The position numbers and the translations under genes are program-made. Shown here one piece after another: positions 1 through 9,056 of a stretch of 64,000 bases of DNA. Each line of letters starts with the position of its first letter. The first letter of the stretch is position 1. Under the pieces are notes generated by a model. That model worked only from the letters and a program-made list of their open reading frames with translations. It was not told where the DNA came from and searched no databases. Origin of the DNA: Rhizaria sp. SCN 62-66 (Eukaryota > Rhizaria, unplaced); NCBI GenBank assembly GCA_001724265.1, contig MEDY01000035.1:1-64000 (forward strand). Direction: 5' to 3'.

Positions 1-1074
1 TCGTGTTTGTGCGCAAATGGTTAGCAATCTCACATTGTAGTTGCGCACTCTTCGACACCACCTGCCCCGTCCCTTCCGTTGGGGTTCTCAAAATATCATA
101 CCAAGCCTCCGATACAAGGGTGGTGTTTTCTGTGAACACACACAGAAGGATTCTGTCTTTAAAGTGTGTGTTTTCTGTCTTTAAAGTATATGTTATCAGC
201 ATATAATTCGAATTTATGTATTAAAATGCTTATTGATCACTTATCATTTGTTACACAAGAAACACCAATTTTGAACACAGAAACACCACCTTTGGACACA
301 CAGAGGGGAATACACCGTAGGCCGTCTTAGTCACCGTCTCACATGCTTTTTTATGTAAAATGTCGTGCGTCACATTAGCGTGTGTGCTCTGTTCGACCGA
401 TGTGATCATACGAGCATCTTCTGCTTCACGCGTTGGCAGTGTATTAATATAATATTATATGCATTTGAGCCTCAACTGATAATCAAGTTGAATCAAGCGC
501 AGCATCTTGTACATTCTTTTACGAAATTAATATTATCATGTGTTCTGTTGTGGACCGAATAAATCTTGATTTCATGACTCGAGCAGTGGCTTTGGTGAGG
601 TTTCGCTCGCTTGCAACTCGGAACGTAACTTCTGACGATAACTAAAGTGAGTCGAGATAGGCCACAGCAGCAGGCCGAACGTGAATTTTAACGGAATATA
701 GTAGATGTGTAGAATATCAGTTTTATGTAAAAACTACGACTTCATATGTCTTCATCCCATTGTGCTGTGTTTTAAATTGTTAAAGTCGGATTTTTTGTGG
801 TGTGACTAACCATGGTAACAATTGGTAGTTCGTTGCCTCCCCACGCGCCGCTTTAACAAACAGGTTTTTCATCATAACTCGTCATTTCTTTGCGCGTTTC
901 CAGGCTGAATTCTAGTACTAAATTGTATAAAATATTTTGATAATTGCACACAATTACAATTAAACCGATATTTATGGCGTGAATGTAACAATTACTTTTG
1001 GCCCTCTCAAGCGTCTCGTTTACCCTTTATTTGCGGACCTTCTTTGCCGTTTTGCTCCTTTCATATCAGCACTT
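1..1074. other. Spacer upstream of the first gene; no gene seen
   Basis: AT-rich sequence with only short open frames that show no codon bias or recognisable motif. Around 150-190 the string tctgtctttaaagt occurs twice, and around 262-305 two imperfect copies of an acacc...acacag motif follow each other. An AATAAA lies near 556, possibly the 3' end of a gene beginning outside the window. The last 30 bases before position 1075 are pyrimidine-rich and end in a CAG five bases before the start codon of the next gene. Confidence 0.6.
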
Positions 1075-2682
1075 ATGTCGTCAAGCCACAGCCAGGCGTG
1101 GAGGTGTCGTGCTTGCCAGACGTTGAACACGTCCGGGGTGCAGTGCCAGTCTTGCCCGGGCCGCCGTGCTTCGTTCAGCGTTGCTGCGGCCAGTCCGCTG
1201 GCAAACAGCAACAGCGGCAGCAACAGCGGCAGCCACGCGACGGCTGTGTCTCCCAGCGCGAGCAACATCAGCATGACCGAAGTCGTGAGGAAGGACCCGT
1301 CGGTGCCCGCGCTGCCGTCCATGCAGTACGACACGGACCTCCCGCCCGACTGGCAGCGCGTGTACGACCACTTCGGCCGCGAATACTACGTCAACCACAT
1401 CACGCAGGAAAGCCAGTGGGATCGCCCCCAGGCGCAGGCCCCTGTTGCCGCGCCCCTTGCCTTTCTGCGCCGCGCCAGCACGCATCTTTTTGTGCAGGCG
1501 CCGCCCTCGTACGAGGTCGCCGTGAGCGACGGCGGCGCGAACCCTGACGTCGGCTTCGGCGCCTAGTCTCAGGCCTCCGCGCACTCTCAGCAGCAGCAGC
1601 AGCAGCACGGCGGCTACCCACTCGACATGGAGCGCGTGCCCGTGCTGCCGGACGCCGTCCCTGAGGCCGTGGCGGACCCCTACGCCGCGGCCAACGCGGC
1701 CGATGAGGTGAACCCCGCTGAGCTGGGCCCCATCGCGGGCCGGCCGTTCGCACGCCGCAACCCCGACGAAGAGCCCAACTTCGGCGTCTTGCGCGCGCGC
1801 TCGTTCCGCGCCGAGCGTGACCTGCGCGGCAACTGCTGCAAGGTTATTTTTATTGATACGATGGGGCGTAACAAGGCGCTGTGTGTGTTCAGCATGCTCA
1901 TGTGGGGATTTTTCGCAGGTTTCTTCGCCATTTGGGCTGACCACGGCTTTAACGGCGCCGCGCTCGGCCTGTTCATCACATTCTGCGTCATCTACGGCAT
2001 CTTTTTCATCACTTTTGTCATGATTGGCGGCTGCTCCCCGCTCTGCATGGCGTGCTGCACCGTCTCCAGCAGCTGCTGCGTCAACGACTACGTCGTCGAG
2101 GCTGTGCAGGCCGAGGCCAGCTCCTCCGTCGACAACGTCCGCGGCTACCTCGCCGCGCTGCACGAGGCCACTCCGGAGCTTCGACTGCACGTCACGTGCT
2201 CGCACACCGTCTCCACGGGTTCGGGCAAGCGCCGCCGCACGCGCACCGTCGTCACGTACCGCGGCAGCAAGGTAATCGATCTCGTTTCGCACCGCGACCT
2301 GAGCGTCACGCCCGCCGTCTACGCCGCGGCCGTGGCGGCGGACCCGGCGTCGTACGCGTGCGTGACCTACGACCTTGAGTGGGATGGATCGGAGGAGACC
2401 AAGGCACGTGTCGAGCGCGAGAAGACACAGTACTACATGGATAACCGCCACCGTGACACGTCGTGCAGTGTCAGTCTCGTGTATTCGCTGGGGCCGGAGA
2501 GGCGCATGGTTGACGTGCTGTGCAAGGACGAGGGCTGTCGGTACTACCTCGCCAATTTCTTTATTAATCGTTGCTGTATGTATTTGGCCATGTACGCGTC
2601 GCTGTATCTGCCGTATATCTGCCTTTGGAAGTGCCTCGTGCGTCCTTTCCGTTACACAAACACCAAGTACATTGTTGTCTGA
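1075..2682 (+). CDS. WW-domain, RanBP2-zinc-finger, TMEM151-like membrane protein (paralogue A), in-frame TAG
   Basis: Predicted 535-residue membrane protein. Order of parts: a RanBP2-type zinc finger at about residues 9-27 (WRCRAC...N...CQSC), a WW domain at about 88-120 (LPPDW...YYVNH...WDRP), a PPSY motif near 150, a Gln-rich linker, two adjacent hydrophobic helices at about 265-320, a soluble region resembling the TMEM151 family (LHVTCSHT then TRTVVTYRG), and a hydrophobic C-terminus near 500-525. The start is the first ATG, five bases after a CAG preceded by pyrimidines. A TAG at 1564-1566 (codon 164) lies in the same frame as both halves; under the standard code the zinc-finger/WW part would be severed from the membrane part. 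Because TAG is internal in three other genes and never terminal here, I read it as sense. Ends in TGA. Function unknown; the WW fold normally binds proline-rich PPxY ligands. A paralogue lies at 55767-57737. Confidence 0.8.
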
Positions 2683-3537
2683 GTGCATACGCTGAACGCG
2701 ACTTAGTTTTCATCATGCTCCTTGTGCTCCACTATCATCAAGTATGTCGTTGTCTGAGTCATTTTACAACTTAGTGCAGCTAGGTTCGGTTGTTTGTGCA
2801 GCTGTGCAGTTTAATGCCGTGTAGTTAATTTAATGCAGTGTTGTGTTGTGTGGAGGTGCTGGTGCCTATGCCATGTAACACGGTGACTGTGATATGAAGA
2901 TGAGGCTTGATATGCCCGAGACGAGATTAGTAAAAGGTGCCACAACAACTTACATTAAGCGCACAGCAATCATGTCCGGCGTGTGTTGAGTTGTTTTTTT
3001 TTGTGTTTTTTTTTTTTTTTGTGTGTGTGTGTGTGTGTGTTTTTTGTTATCCGATGCTTACATGACGGTGCGGACGATAAAAGAATGTATACGTGTGTAC
3101 ATGCGTATCCGTCGTCTTGTATGAGCTAATTTAAATAGAGGATAGGCATCGAACTCGGTACTTCAACGAAACAATACAATTTTCCAATGTGATTTTATTT
3201 CTCACCCGCATTATGATAAAGTGAGTTCATAATTGTTGGATTTTGAGTTATATCTGCTTGCTTGATTGACTAGATAGATAACGACGCTGCTTTGCGCGAA
3301 ACAAAGCGGGTCTAGAAATGGCTAAATAAACTGGAGAAATGTGAAGAGTTCCATGTGCAGAGGCTGTCATAGGCTAGCTCCAAGTTGCAGCAACGCATGG
3401 CTGCATGTATGACAGCTGTCACATTGTCCATGACACTGCATTAACAGCCGTGAGAAAACTTCGTTGCAAAAAGTGTAATCGCAGGTGAGACCACACGTGC
3501 ATCTTAAGAGCCCTCTGTACAGAGTCAGAATTCTTCT
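2683..3537. other. Tail-to-tail spacer with microsatellite
   Basis: Holds the 3' flanks of protein A (+) and MED31 (-). AATAAA on the + strand at 3325-3330 may serve protein A. No coding signal seen apart from the simple repeat listed separately. Confidence 0.5.
2994..3045. repeat. Poly-T / (GT)n microsatellite
   Basis: A T-rich run interrupted once by GTG is followed by ten GT units (3021-3040) and a further T run. It lies in the 3' spacer of two convergent genes. Confidence 0.9.
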
Positions 3538-4575
3538 TCACGCAATGCGCGTGCGCTTTGTGATCTGACCCGGCAACGCGCCCGCACCCACCGCCGCCAC
3601 ATCCGCGTATTCCTCGGCGGCAGCGCCTGTATTCGCGTTTCCGTCAGCCTTTGCCTTTGCCTTTGCCTGGGATTCCGCTTCCGCTTCTGCGGAGGCGTTG
3701 AAAGCGCGCATAGTCGCGATGACCGCAGCCTCAGCGGCCTCCGCGTCGGCGGCGTCCATGGCGGCGACCGCGGCCGCGGGCAGCGGCGCGCCCGCGGCGA
3801 CAGAGGCGGCGGCGGCAGAGGCGGCGGCGGCAGCGCCGGCGACTGCGGGGGCCGCCAAGGCTGCGGGTAGTGTGAGTGAGCGCTCGGCGCGCAAAGAGAG
3901 AGCGGAGCGCTCTTGCCGGTTGGCCAGGAAGTGAATGAAATCACCGGATGTCGTAAGAGTTTGGCGGAACTGGGGAAGTGTGAATTGGTGGGTCGAGAGG
4001 TGGAGCGAAGAGAGAGAGATGTGAGGGGGGAGTTGAGGACGAATGTGTGGTGTTGGGGATGCAATCTGCAACACAGAGGATGAGGAAGATTATATACATA
4101 TGAATTTACATATAGCAGGAAGATTGTTAAAGGCAACATGAGCAACAAAGAATCCCGTGAAATGAGCGAATATGCGCGACGTACCTCAGGAAGGAGAAGT
4201 TGCTCGAGGAAGTAGAGTCCGTCGATGTGTTGCACAAAACGCGCGTAGTCGGGACCACGGAAGTACTAGGATATATAGACAGCAGAAACAGCACAACAAG
4301 AGGAAACATAACAGTGAGAACAACATGAAGATACAATTGAAAGAGGGCACTTATTGACCAGGATGGCGAGGATAACGTACCTGAAGGTAGGTGATGTAGT
4401 TGAGGAAGGTCGGCTTATCAAGAACGCCCTTCTGAGCCAGGATGCAGAGGTACTGAGGACTGGCAAGCAGCTCAACAAACTCGAGATCCATGATGAAGCG
4501 CACGTTGTCGCAGTGAGCAACCTCGCGCAGGTCGTCGACCAACAAGGACTGGTTCGCCGCGCCACCGTCGTTCAT
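3538..4575 (-). CDS. MED31: Mediator complex subunit 31 (three exons)
   Basis: Predicted MED31/Soh1, a small core subunit of the Mediator co-activator that bridges transcription factors and RNA polymerase II in the nucleus. Exons on the minus strand: 4575-4381, 4265-4185 and 3969-3538, joined in phase 0 to 235 residues. The family core is clear: LEFVELLASPQYL and LNYITYLQ in exon 1, YFRGPDYARFVQHIDGLYFL in exon 2, and FRQTL at the start of exon 3, matching the LEFVQCLANPNYL / YLKYL / FRKEL blocks of animal MED31. Both introns (115 and 215 nt) begin GTACGT and end TAG or CAG. The C-terminal third is an Ala/Glu-rich tail absent from typical MED31 proteins of about 130 residues. The start is the ATG at 4575; the frame is open a little further upstream but has no other ATG. 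Ends in TGA. Confidence 0.9.
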
Positions 4576-5112
4576 GATGAGTGTGTGGCTGACGAGCAAG
4601 GTGACTGCGCCCTGAATGATAATGAGAGTGCAAGGAAGTATGGTAAAGGTATAATAGAGTTAGCACAAGGGAAATACGAATTAGCACAAATAAAGACGAC
4701 TTAACGTTCAAGGCGCCGCGCAAGATGGTCGTGAATATGTTGGACGAACTATCGAGTCCGTGCTCACGGTCATCGGCTGGCGGGCAAAGTGTGCTGACGG
4801 TATCGAAAGAAACGCCCTGTTCCTGTGGCCTGCACACGAGTAGGATAGGGATTCTACGTGGTGCAGTATTACCAATGCACATGGCTGGACCTATGTTTTA
4901 ATTTGAAACATCGTCCTGGCGCCGCATATGTGTGCTTTCATGACCGGCTCAGAGGAGAGCAGGAGAGGAGGCACGAATCTTTCGCTGAGTCATTGTGACG
5001 GCTTTAACGCACGATGTGAACTGATCTAAGTTATGAAACACGCACATATAGCTAGACCCTTACGCCACACTTTGATTTCACTCTGTTTTGTTTTCATACC
5101 TGTTGCTTGTAG
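4576..5112. other. Divergent intergenic region between MED31 and the MRH receptor
   Basis: Shared upstream region for MED31 (-) and the MRH-domain gene (+). The last 50 bases are T-rich and end in TTGTAG directly before the ATG at 5113, like a 3' splice site. A GTCCGT at 4756-4761 could be the matching donor of a 5'-UTR intron. No gene seen. Confidence 0.45.
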
Positions 5113-6096
5113 ATGCGTGTGGTCAGCCTTCTCGCCGTCTCGCTTGTCGGTCTGCTCGCGGGCGTGCAGGCGCACGAGTACGGCCCTTCACTGCCGCCGG
5201 CGCCGCAGATGAACCAGTTCCCGGGTCCTCAGAACGGTCCCCAGAACAACAACTGGAACTTCCGCTCTTGGCTGTCAAACGCGTTCAAGCGCACCCCCCA
5301 GAACGAGCTCAGCTGCAAGTACACTGACCCTGTCTCCGGGACCAACTTCGACCTCACCAAGGCGCGCAAGGCCCAGGGCGACTATAACGGCGCCGACATG
5401 CGCTTCCGCTACGCCATGAACTTCTGCGGACCCGCCAACACGCCTGGCCCCTGCGCGCTGCACAAGGGCTCGGTGTGCCAGTTCTCGACGCTGTCGGGCA
5501 GTTACGTCGCCAACCTCGGTTCGTGGTCAAACTCGCCCCCGCCGCAGTTCGCCGTGAGTGATAGCAACAACCCCTCTGCGGGGCTCACGCTGACGTACGC
5601 CAACGGCGACACGTGCTTTATCAATCGCGCCGTTATGCCGCGCAAGACGATCGTGCACCTTATGTGCGGCGACTCTGACGACACGAGCTTCACCATCAAC
5701 GAAATCCCCAATATGTGCACGTTCCATATCCGCTACCGCACCACCGCGGCCTGCGGACTGGGCTCCTCGGCCTCGGCCACGCTCATCAAGTTCCTCGTTA
5801 TCGTGCTCGTCGTCGCCGCTATTTACATCGCCGCCGGATGCTTCTACAACGTCCGTTTCCACGAGAAGAAGTGGGGCAAGCTCGACACGATCCCCAACTA
5901 CGACTTCTGGCTCGCCGTGCCCGGTTACGCGGGCGCCGCGGCGACCTGGTCCTACGAGACGGCCACGGAGCGCTGGCGCCAATGGCGCGGCAAGGACGGC
6001 GGCGACTACGCGCCCGTGGCCGGCAGTGAGGAGGATGCTGGTGGAGCCCCGCACTCGGCTGTTGACGACCACGACGGCGGCGTCGCCGACCTCTAA
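5113..6096 (+). CDS. MRH-domain type I membrane protein (ATG27 / cation-dependent M6P-receptor-like)
   Basis: Predicted 327-residue type I membrane protein of the secretory/endosomal system. Residues 1-20 form a signal peptide (MRVVSLLAVSLVGLLAG...). The lumenal part carries the mannose-6-phosphate-receptor homology pattern: spaced cysteines, LTLTYANGDTC, then RKTIVHLMCG and a final CTFHIRYRTTAACG. One transmembrane helix follows at about residues 225-246, then a cytosolic tail with NYDFWLAVPG and acidic residues. The tail order resembles ATG27 and the cation-dependent mannose-6-phosphate receptor, both cargo proteins cycling between Golgi and endosomes. Whether it binds phosphomannose cannot be judged without alignment of the four sugar-binding residues. 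Single exon, no internal TAG, ends in TAA. The ATG follows immediately after a TAG acceptor-like trinucleotide. Confidence 0.8.
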   Translation: MRVVSLLAVSLVGLLAGVQAHEYGPSLPPAPQMNQFPGPQNGPQNNNWNFRSWLSNAFKRTPQNELSCKYTDPVSGTNFDLTKARKAQGDYNGADMRFRYAMNFCGPANTPGPCALHKGSVCQFSTLSGSYVANLGSWSNSPPPQFAVSDSNNPSAGLTLTYANGDTCFINRAVMPRKTIVHLMCGDSDDTSFTINEIPNMCTFHIRYRTTAACGLGSSASATLIKFLVIVLVVAAIYIAAGCFYNVRFHEKKWGKLDTIPNYDFWLAVPGYAGAAATWSYETATERWRQWRGKDGGDYAPVAGSEEDAGGAPHSAVDDHDGGVADL

Positions 6097-6711
6097 GCGA
6101 AGCACAGCAACAGGCAAAAGCAGCGGTAACGATTTTAGATAGTCGATATGTACATATACAAGCGCGACGTTAAGAGAGATGTCGGTGCGGTGTTGATATG
6201 TGAGTGTCATGTTGTTGTTGCTGTTGTCAGCTTGCTTGCTTGATGTGTGACACAAGTTATATTGAGTGTTGCTTGCAGAAATTTAGTTTCTTTATGTTTT
6301 GTTGTTGTTTTTTTATTCTGATTATGTACATGTACAATAGTAAAACCAATACATAATCTTTCATTCTAGACAACAAACAAAACAATACTTGCTTCGTCTT
6401 TTGCTTGGTGCAGCGAACCCAAACTTGACAGTACATTATGATAAAGAGTCTCATAAAAAGCACTCAAAGTGACAGGCGTTGTATTAAATATATTCTTTTA
6501 CGAAACAAACGTATTTTCTCACTTATCTTGACATCTAGTCGCTTGCACAGGCATGCCTGTGTGTGATAATCACACACGCGTTGTTGTTTAAGCTTACTAT
6601 AACTTCCAGCCTCCTCTCCTGCTACTGCTTGCCCTCAAGCACACGCGCGCGCGCGCATCTCAGTCATCCTAGTTTGCGTGTTTGCGCTCAGTTTGCGTGT
6701 TTGCGCTGCAT
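6097..6711. other. Tail-to-tail spacer
   Basis: AT-rich region between the MRH gene (+) and the aminotransferase (-). It contains a short GC alternation near 6645-6657 and the 19-bp tandem repeat listed separately. No coding signal seen. Confidence 0.5.
6671..6708. repeat. Two tandem copies of a 19-bp unit
   Basis: The unit agtttgcgtgtttgcgct plus one base occurs at 6671-6689 and 6690-6708, differing only at the last base. It abuts the stop codon of the aminotransferase gene, so it lies in that gene's 3' UTR. Confidence 0.85.
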
Positions 6712-8235
6712 TTACGCCTTGTAGGCGCCCTGCTTATCGAGCACGCGCATCTCCGCGATGGACTCACCGACAATCTCGGTCGCGAGATCGGCCTCGGCCT
6801 CGGTCATGTTGAACGAGGGCGTGAAGCGGAGCGCGTTCTTGCCACCGTGAATCACGCCGAGACCGTTGCGACGGCACAGCACCTCGAGCGAAAGCGGGTG
6901 GCCGTAAGCGCGCCACTGCGGGTGGAGGTGCGCCGCGACGATCAGCCCGGTGCCGGAGGTGGACTCGATGACGTCGGAGTTGTCCTTGCGGAGCGCCTCG
7001 AGGCGGCCCTTAAAGTAGTCGCCGATGTCGTTGATGTTCTTGCGGAGTTCGGGAGTCATCGAGTTGAGCACGGCCGTCGCGACATCGAGCGCGCGGGGGT
7101 TGGTGGTCATGGTGTTGCCGTAGAGGCCGCGGGAGTAGATCTCCTGCACGCGCGGGCCGAGGGCCAGCACTGACAGCGGGTACTGGCCGCCGTTGAGGGC
7201 CTTGGAGTAGGTCTCGAAGTCGGGCGCGGCGGCGTCCTGGAAGCCGGGGTAGTCCATGAGGGACAGCGTGCCGCGGGAGCGCATGCCGGCCTGGATCGAG
7301 TCGACGAGCAGGAGCGAGCGGTACTTGTCGGTCATCTCACGGGCGACATCGTAGAACTCGCGGGTGATCGCCAGACCGGGGTTGCCCTCGCCCATGACGG
7401 GCTCCATAAGCATGACCTCGACGTGGAGGCCCGCGGTCTCGATCTCGTCGAAGACGCGGCGCAGGTCGGCGACGTTGTTGGGCTCGACGGTGAACAGAGG
7501 GAGCTCGTTGTCCTTGTTGGAGAAGGACTTGAGATACTGGTCGTAGACGGAGCGGGTCGAGTCGGAAGCGTGCGCGGGACGCTCCGTGCGGCCGTGGAAA
7601 GAGCCCTTGAGCGAGACGAGGCAGGAGCGGCGGCCGTTGTGGGGTCCGCCCTTGGAGGTCATGCGCTTGGCGTCGATGTCGGCGATGCGCATGGCGAGGG
7701 ACACGGACTCGGAGCCAGAGTTGAGGCAGACAAACGACTCATAGGGGCAGACGCCGCCGCGCGTGTGGCCGATCTCGCGGCGGATGGCGGCGTTGAAGCG
7801 CATTTGCGAGAACGACGGGGTCATGACGTTGGCCACGACGTGGGGCTGAGCCAGAGCCTCCATGACCTGGGGCGGCGCGTGGCCGAGGCCAAGCATGCCG
7901 TAGCCGTCGGTGCAGTACACCGCGGCGCCAGTGTGAGTGACCATCCAGTTGCCCGCGCCGCCGATGGGGATGTAGGGGTTGACGGCGGTGGCGTCGTAGA
8001 ACTGCAGCAGGCCCTTCTGGACCTCGACCAGCGCGTCCTTCTCGTCCATCTTCATAACGGCGGGGAACTCGGTCACCAGCTTCGCGTGGGCCGCCTCGGC
8101 GCGCTCGCCGGCAAGGATGAGGTTCGGGTCGCTGGCGAACTTCTTGAGGAGCGTGTCAGAGACGCCCCGGGTCACGGTCTTGATGCCGGCGGACTTGGCG
8201 AACTGGCGCAGGGTGGTGAGCGACTTCTGAGACAT
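6712..8235 (-). CDS. Class-III PLP-dependent aminotransferase
   Basis: Predicted 507-residue aminotransferase of fold type I, subgroup class III (the ornithine, acetylornithine, 4-aminobutyrate and lysine-6-aminotransferase group). Visible landmarks: NSGSESVSLAMR for cofactor phosphate contacts, SLKGSFHGRT, the acidic segment MLMEPVMGEGNPG, LLLVDSIQAGMR, and YSKALNGGQYPLS, whose lysine (about residue 345) should form the Schiff base with PLP. The C-terminal small domain ends in NALRFTPSFNMTEAEAD, the usual arginine-containing carboxylate-binding stretch. The usual DE(V/I)Q motif reads DSIQ here. Amino donor and pathway cannot be assigned. Single exon, ATG at 8235 ten bases after a strong pyrimidine-tract CAG, TAA stop. 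The sequence is less repetitive than its neighbours. Confidence 0.88.
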   Translation of the reverse strand: MSQKSLTTLRQFAKSAGIKTVTRGVSDTLLKKFASDPNLILAGERAEAAHAKLVTEFPAVMKMDEKDALVEVQKGLLQFYDATAVNPYIPIGGAGNWMVTHTGAAVYCTDGYGMLGLGHAPPQVMEALAQPHVVANVMTPSFSQMRFNAAIRREIGHTRGGVCPYESFVCLNSGSESVSLAMRIADIDAKRMTSKGGPHNGRRSCLVSLKGSFHGRTERPAHASDSTRSVYDQYLKSFSNKDNELPLFTVEPNNVADLRRVFDEIETAGLHVEVMLMEPVMGEGNPGLAITREFYDVAREMTDKYRSLLLVDSIQAGMRSRGTLSLMDYPGFQDAAAPDFETYSKALNGGQYPLSVLALGPRVQEIYSRGLYGNTMTTNPRALDVATAVLNSMTPELRKNINDIGDYFKGRLEALRKDNSDVIESTSGTGLIVAAHLHPQWRAYGHPLSLEVLCRRNGLGVIHGGKNALRFTPSFNMTEAEADLATEIVGESIAEMRVLDKQGAYKA

Positions 8236-9056
8236 CGGTAGGAACCTGCGTGCGGAAAAGAAAAGAAGAAAACGGGGAGTGTAAAGGGGGGTGAGTTGGA
8301 TGCAAGAAAAATATGAATTGTGGGAAAAGATGGGTTATGGGGACGAAAATTGCCGAATAAGGGGGAAAAGTGTGTCCCGGATTCGAGGTGTGGTGCGAGT
8401 TGAAGTTTAAATTCTTTTGATGATACGCAAAGGACCCGGGAGCAGGGAGTCCAAAAGAGCCTATTCTCCGTGGTATGTAGGCAATCACACTTTAGGAAAG
8501 TGTATCGCTCCATTATTCGCAGGGCGATGAACACGGGGCGGGGAAAAATGGATGACGCTCGATCTCGTCGCTCGGTCGAGGGATCCGAGAGATTTACGGC
8601 TTCGCCCCACGAATCCTGCGCTGCGACTGACACATTAATACCTCTATCCTCTCATAATGGGTATAAATCGCACTTTAGAGAAGGCGCTACACCACACCTT
8701 GACGGACGCTGGAGCTCAGGCGTTTGAAAGAAAGGTCCAACCCATTAACGTCTTGAACCCCGGTGTAAGTGGCCACCCTGCCCACGGTCACTGACCGTGA
8801 GCATGCCTCGAGGAGGGGGAACGCTATAAAAGTGCATTAATAATCGTTTTATTGATTCTAGATAAACACATAGCGCAGATATATCAACATGTTGAAGTTT
8901 TGTGTCGCATCTGCAATATCATAGAGATGCGTTTTACTAAACGCTCAAACTATAGTAAGTCTAAATAACAAAGCACGTTAGATATCCACAGATCTGATTT
9001 ATGAAGTCGACGCTTCAGGGCTCGGAGTTCCAGCTTCGTAGCTCCGACGCGATCGC
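8236..9056. other. Spacer upstream of the aminotransferase
   Basis: Contains the promoter side of the aminotransferase (-) and the 3' flank of the Rab3GAP2-like gene (-). TATA-like strings occur on the + strand at about 8658 and 8834, the wrong orientation for either flanking gene. The stretch 8640-8830 is GC-richer than its surroundings but has no tRNA-like or coding structure that I can see. Confidence 0.4.

Noticed and set aside
1564-1566. Protein A as two genes (WW protein and membrane protein) split at TAG
   Set aside because: Both halves are in one frame, the 60 bases between TAG and the next ATG are coding-like Gln-rich sequence, and paralogue B has both halves in one gene.
1081-2688. 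535-codon antisense frame opposite protein A
   Set aside because: Mirror frame produced by the strong GC3 bias of the real gene, which has WW, RanBP2 and TMEM151-like motifs on the other strand.
7423-8241. 272-codon plus-strand frame opposite the aminotransferase
   Set aside because: Composition is the complement of the aminotransferase codons and has no motif.
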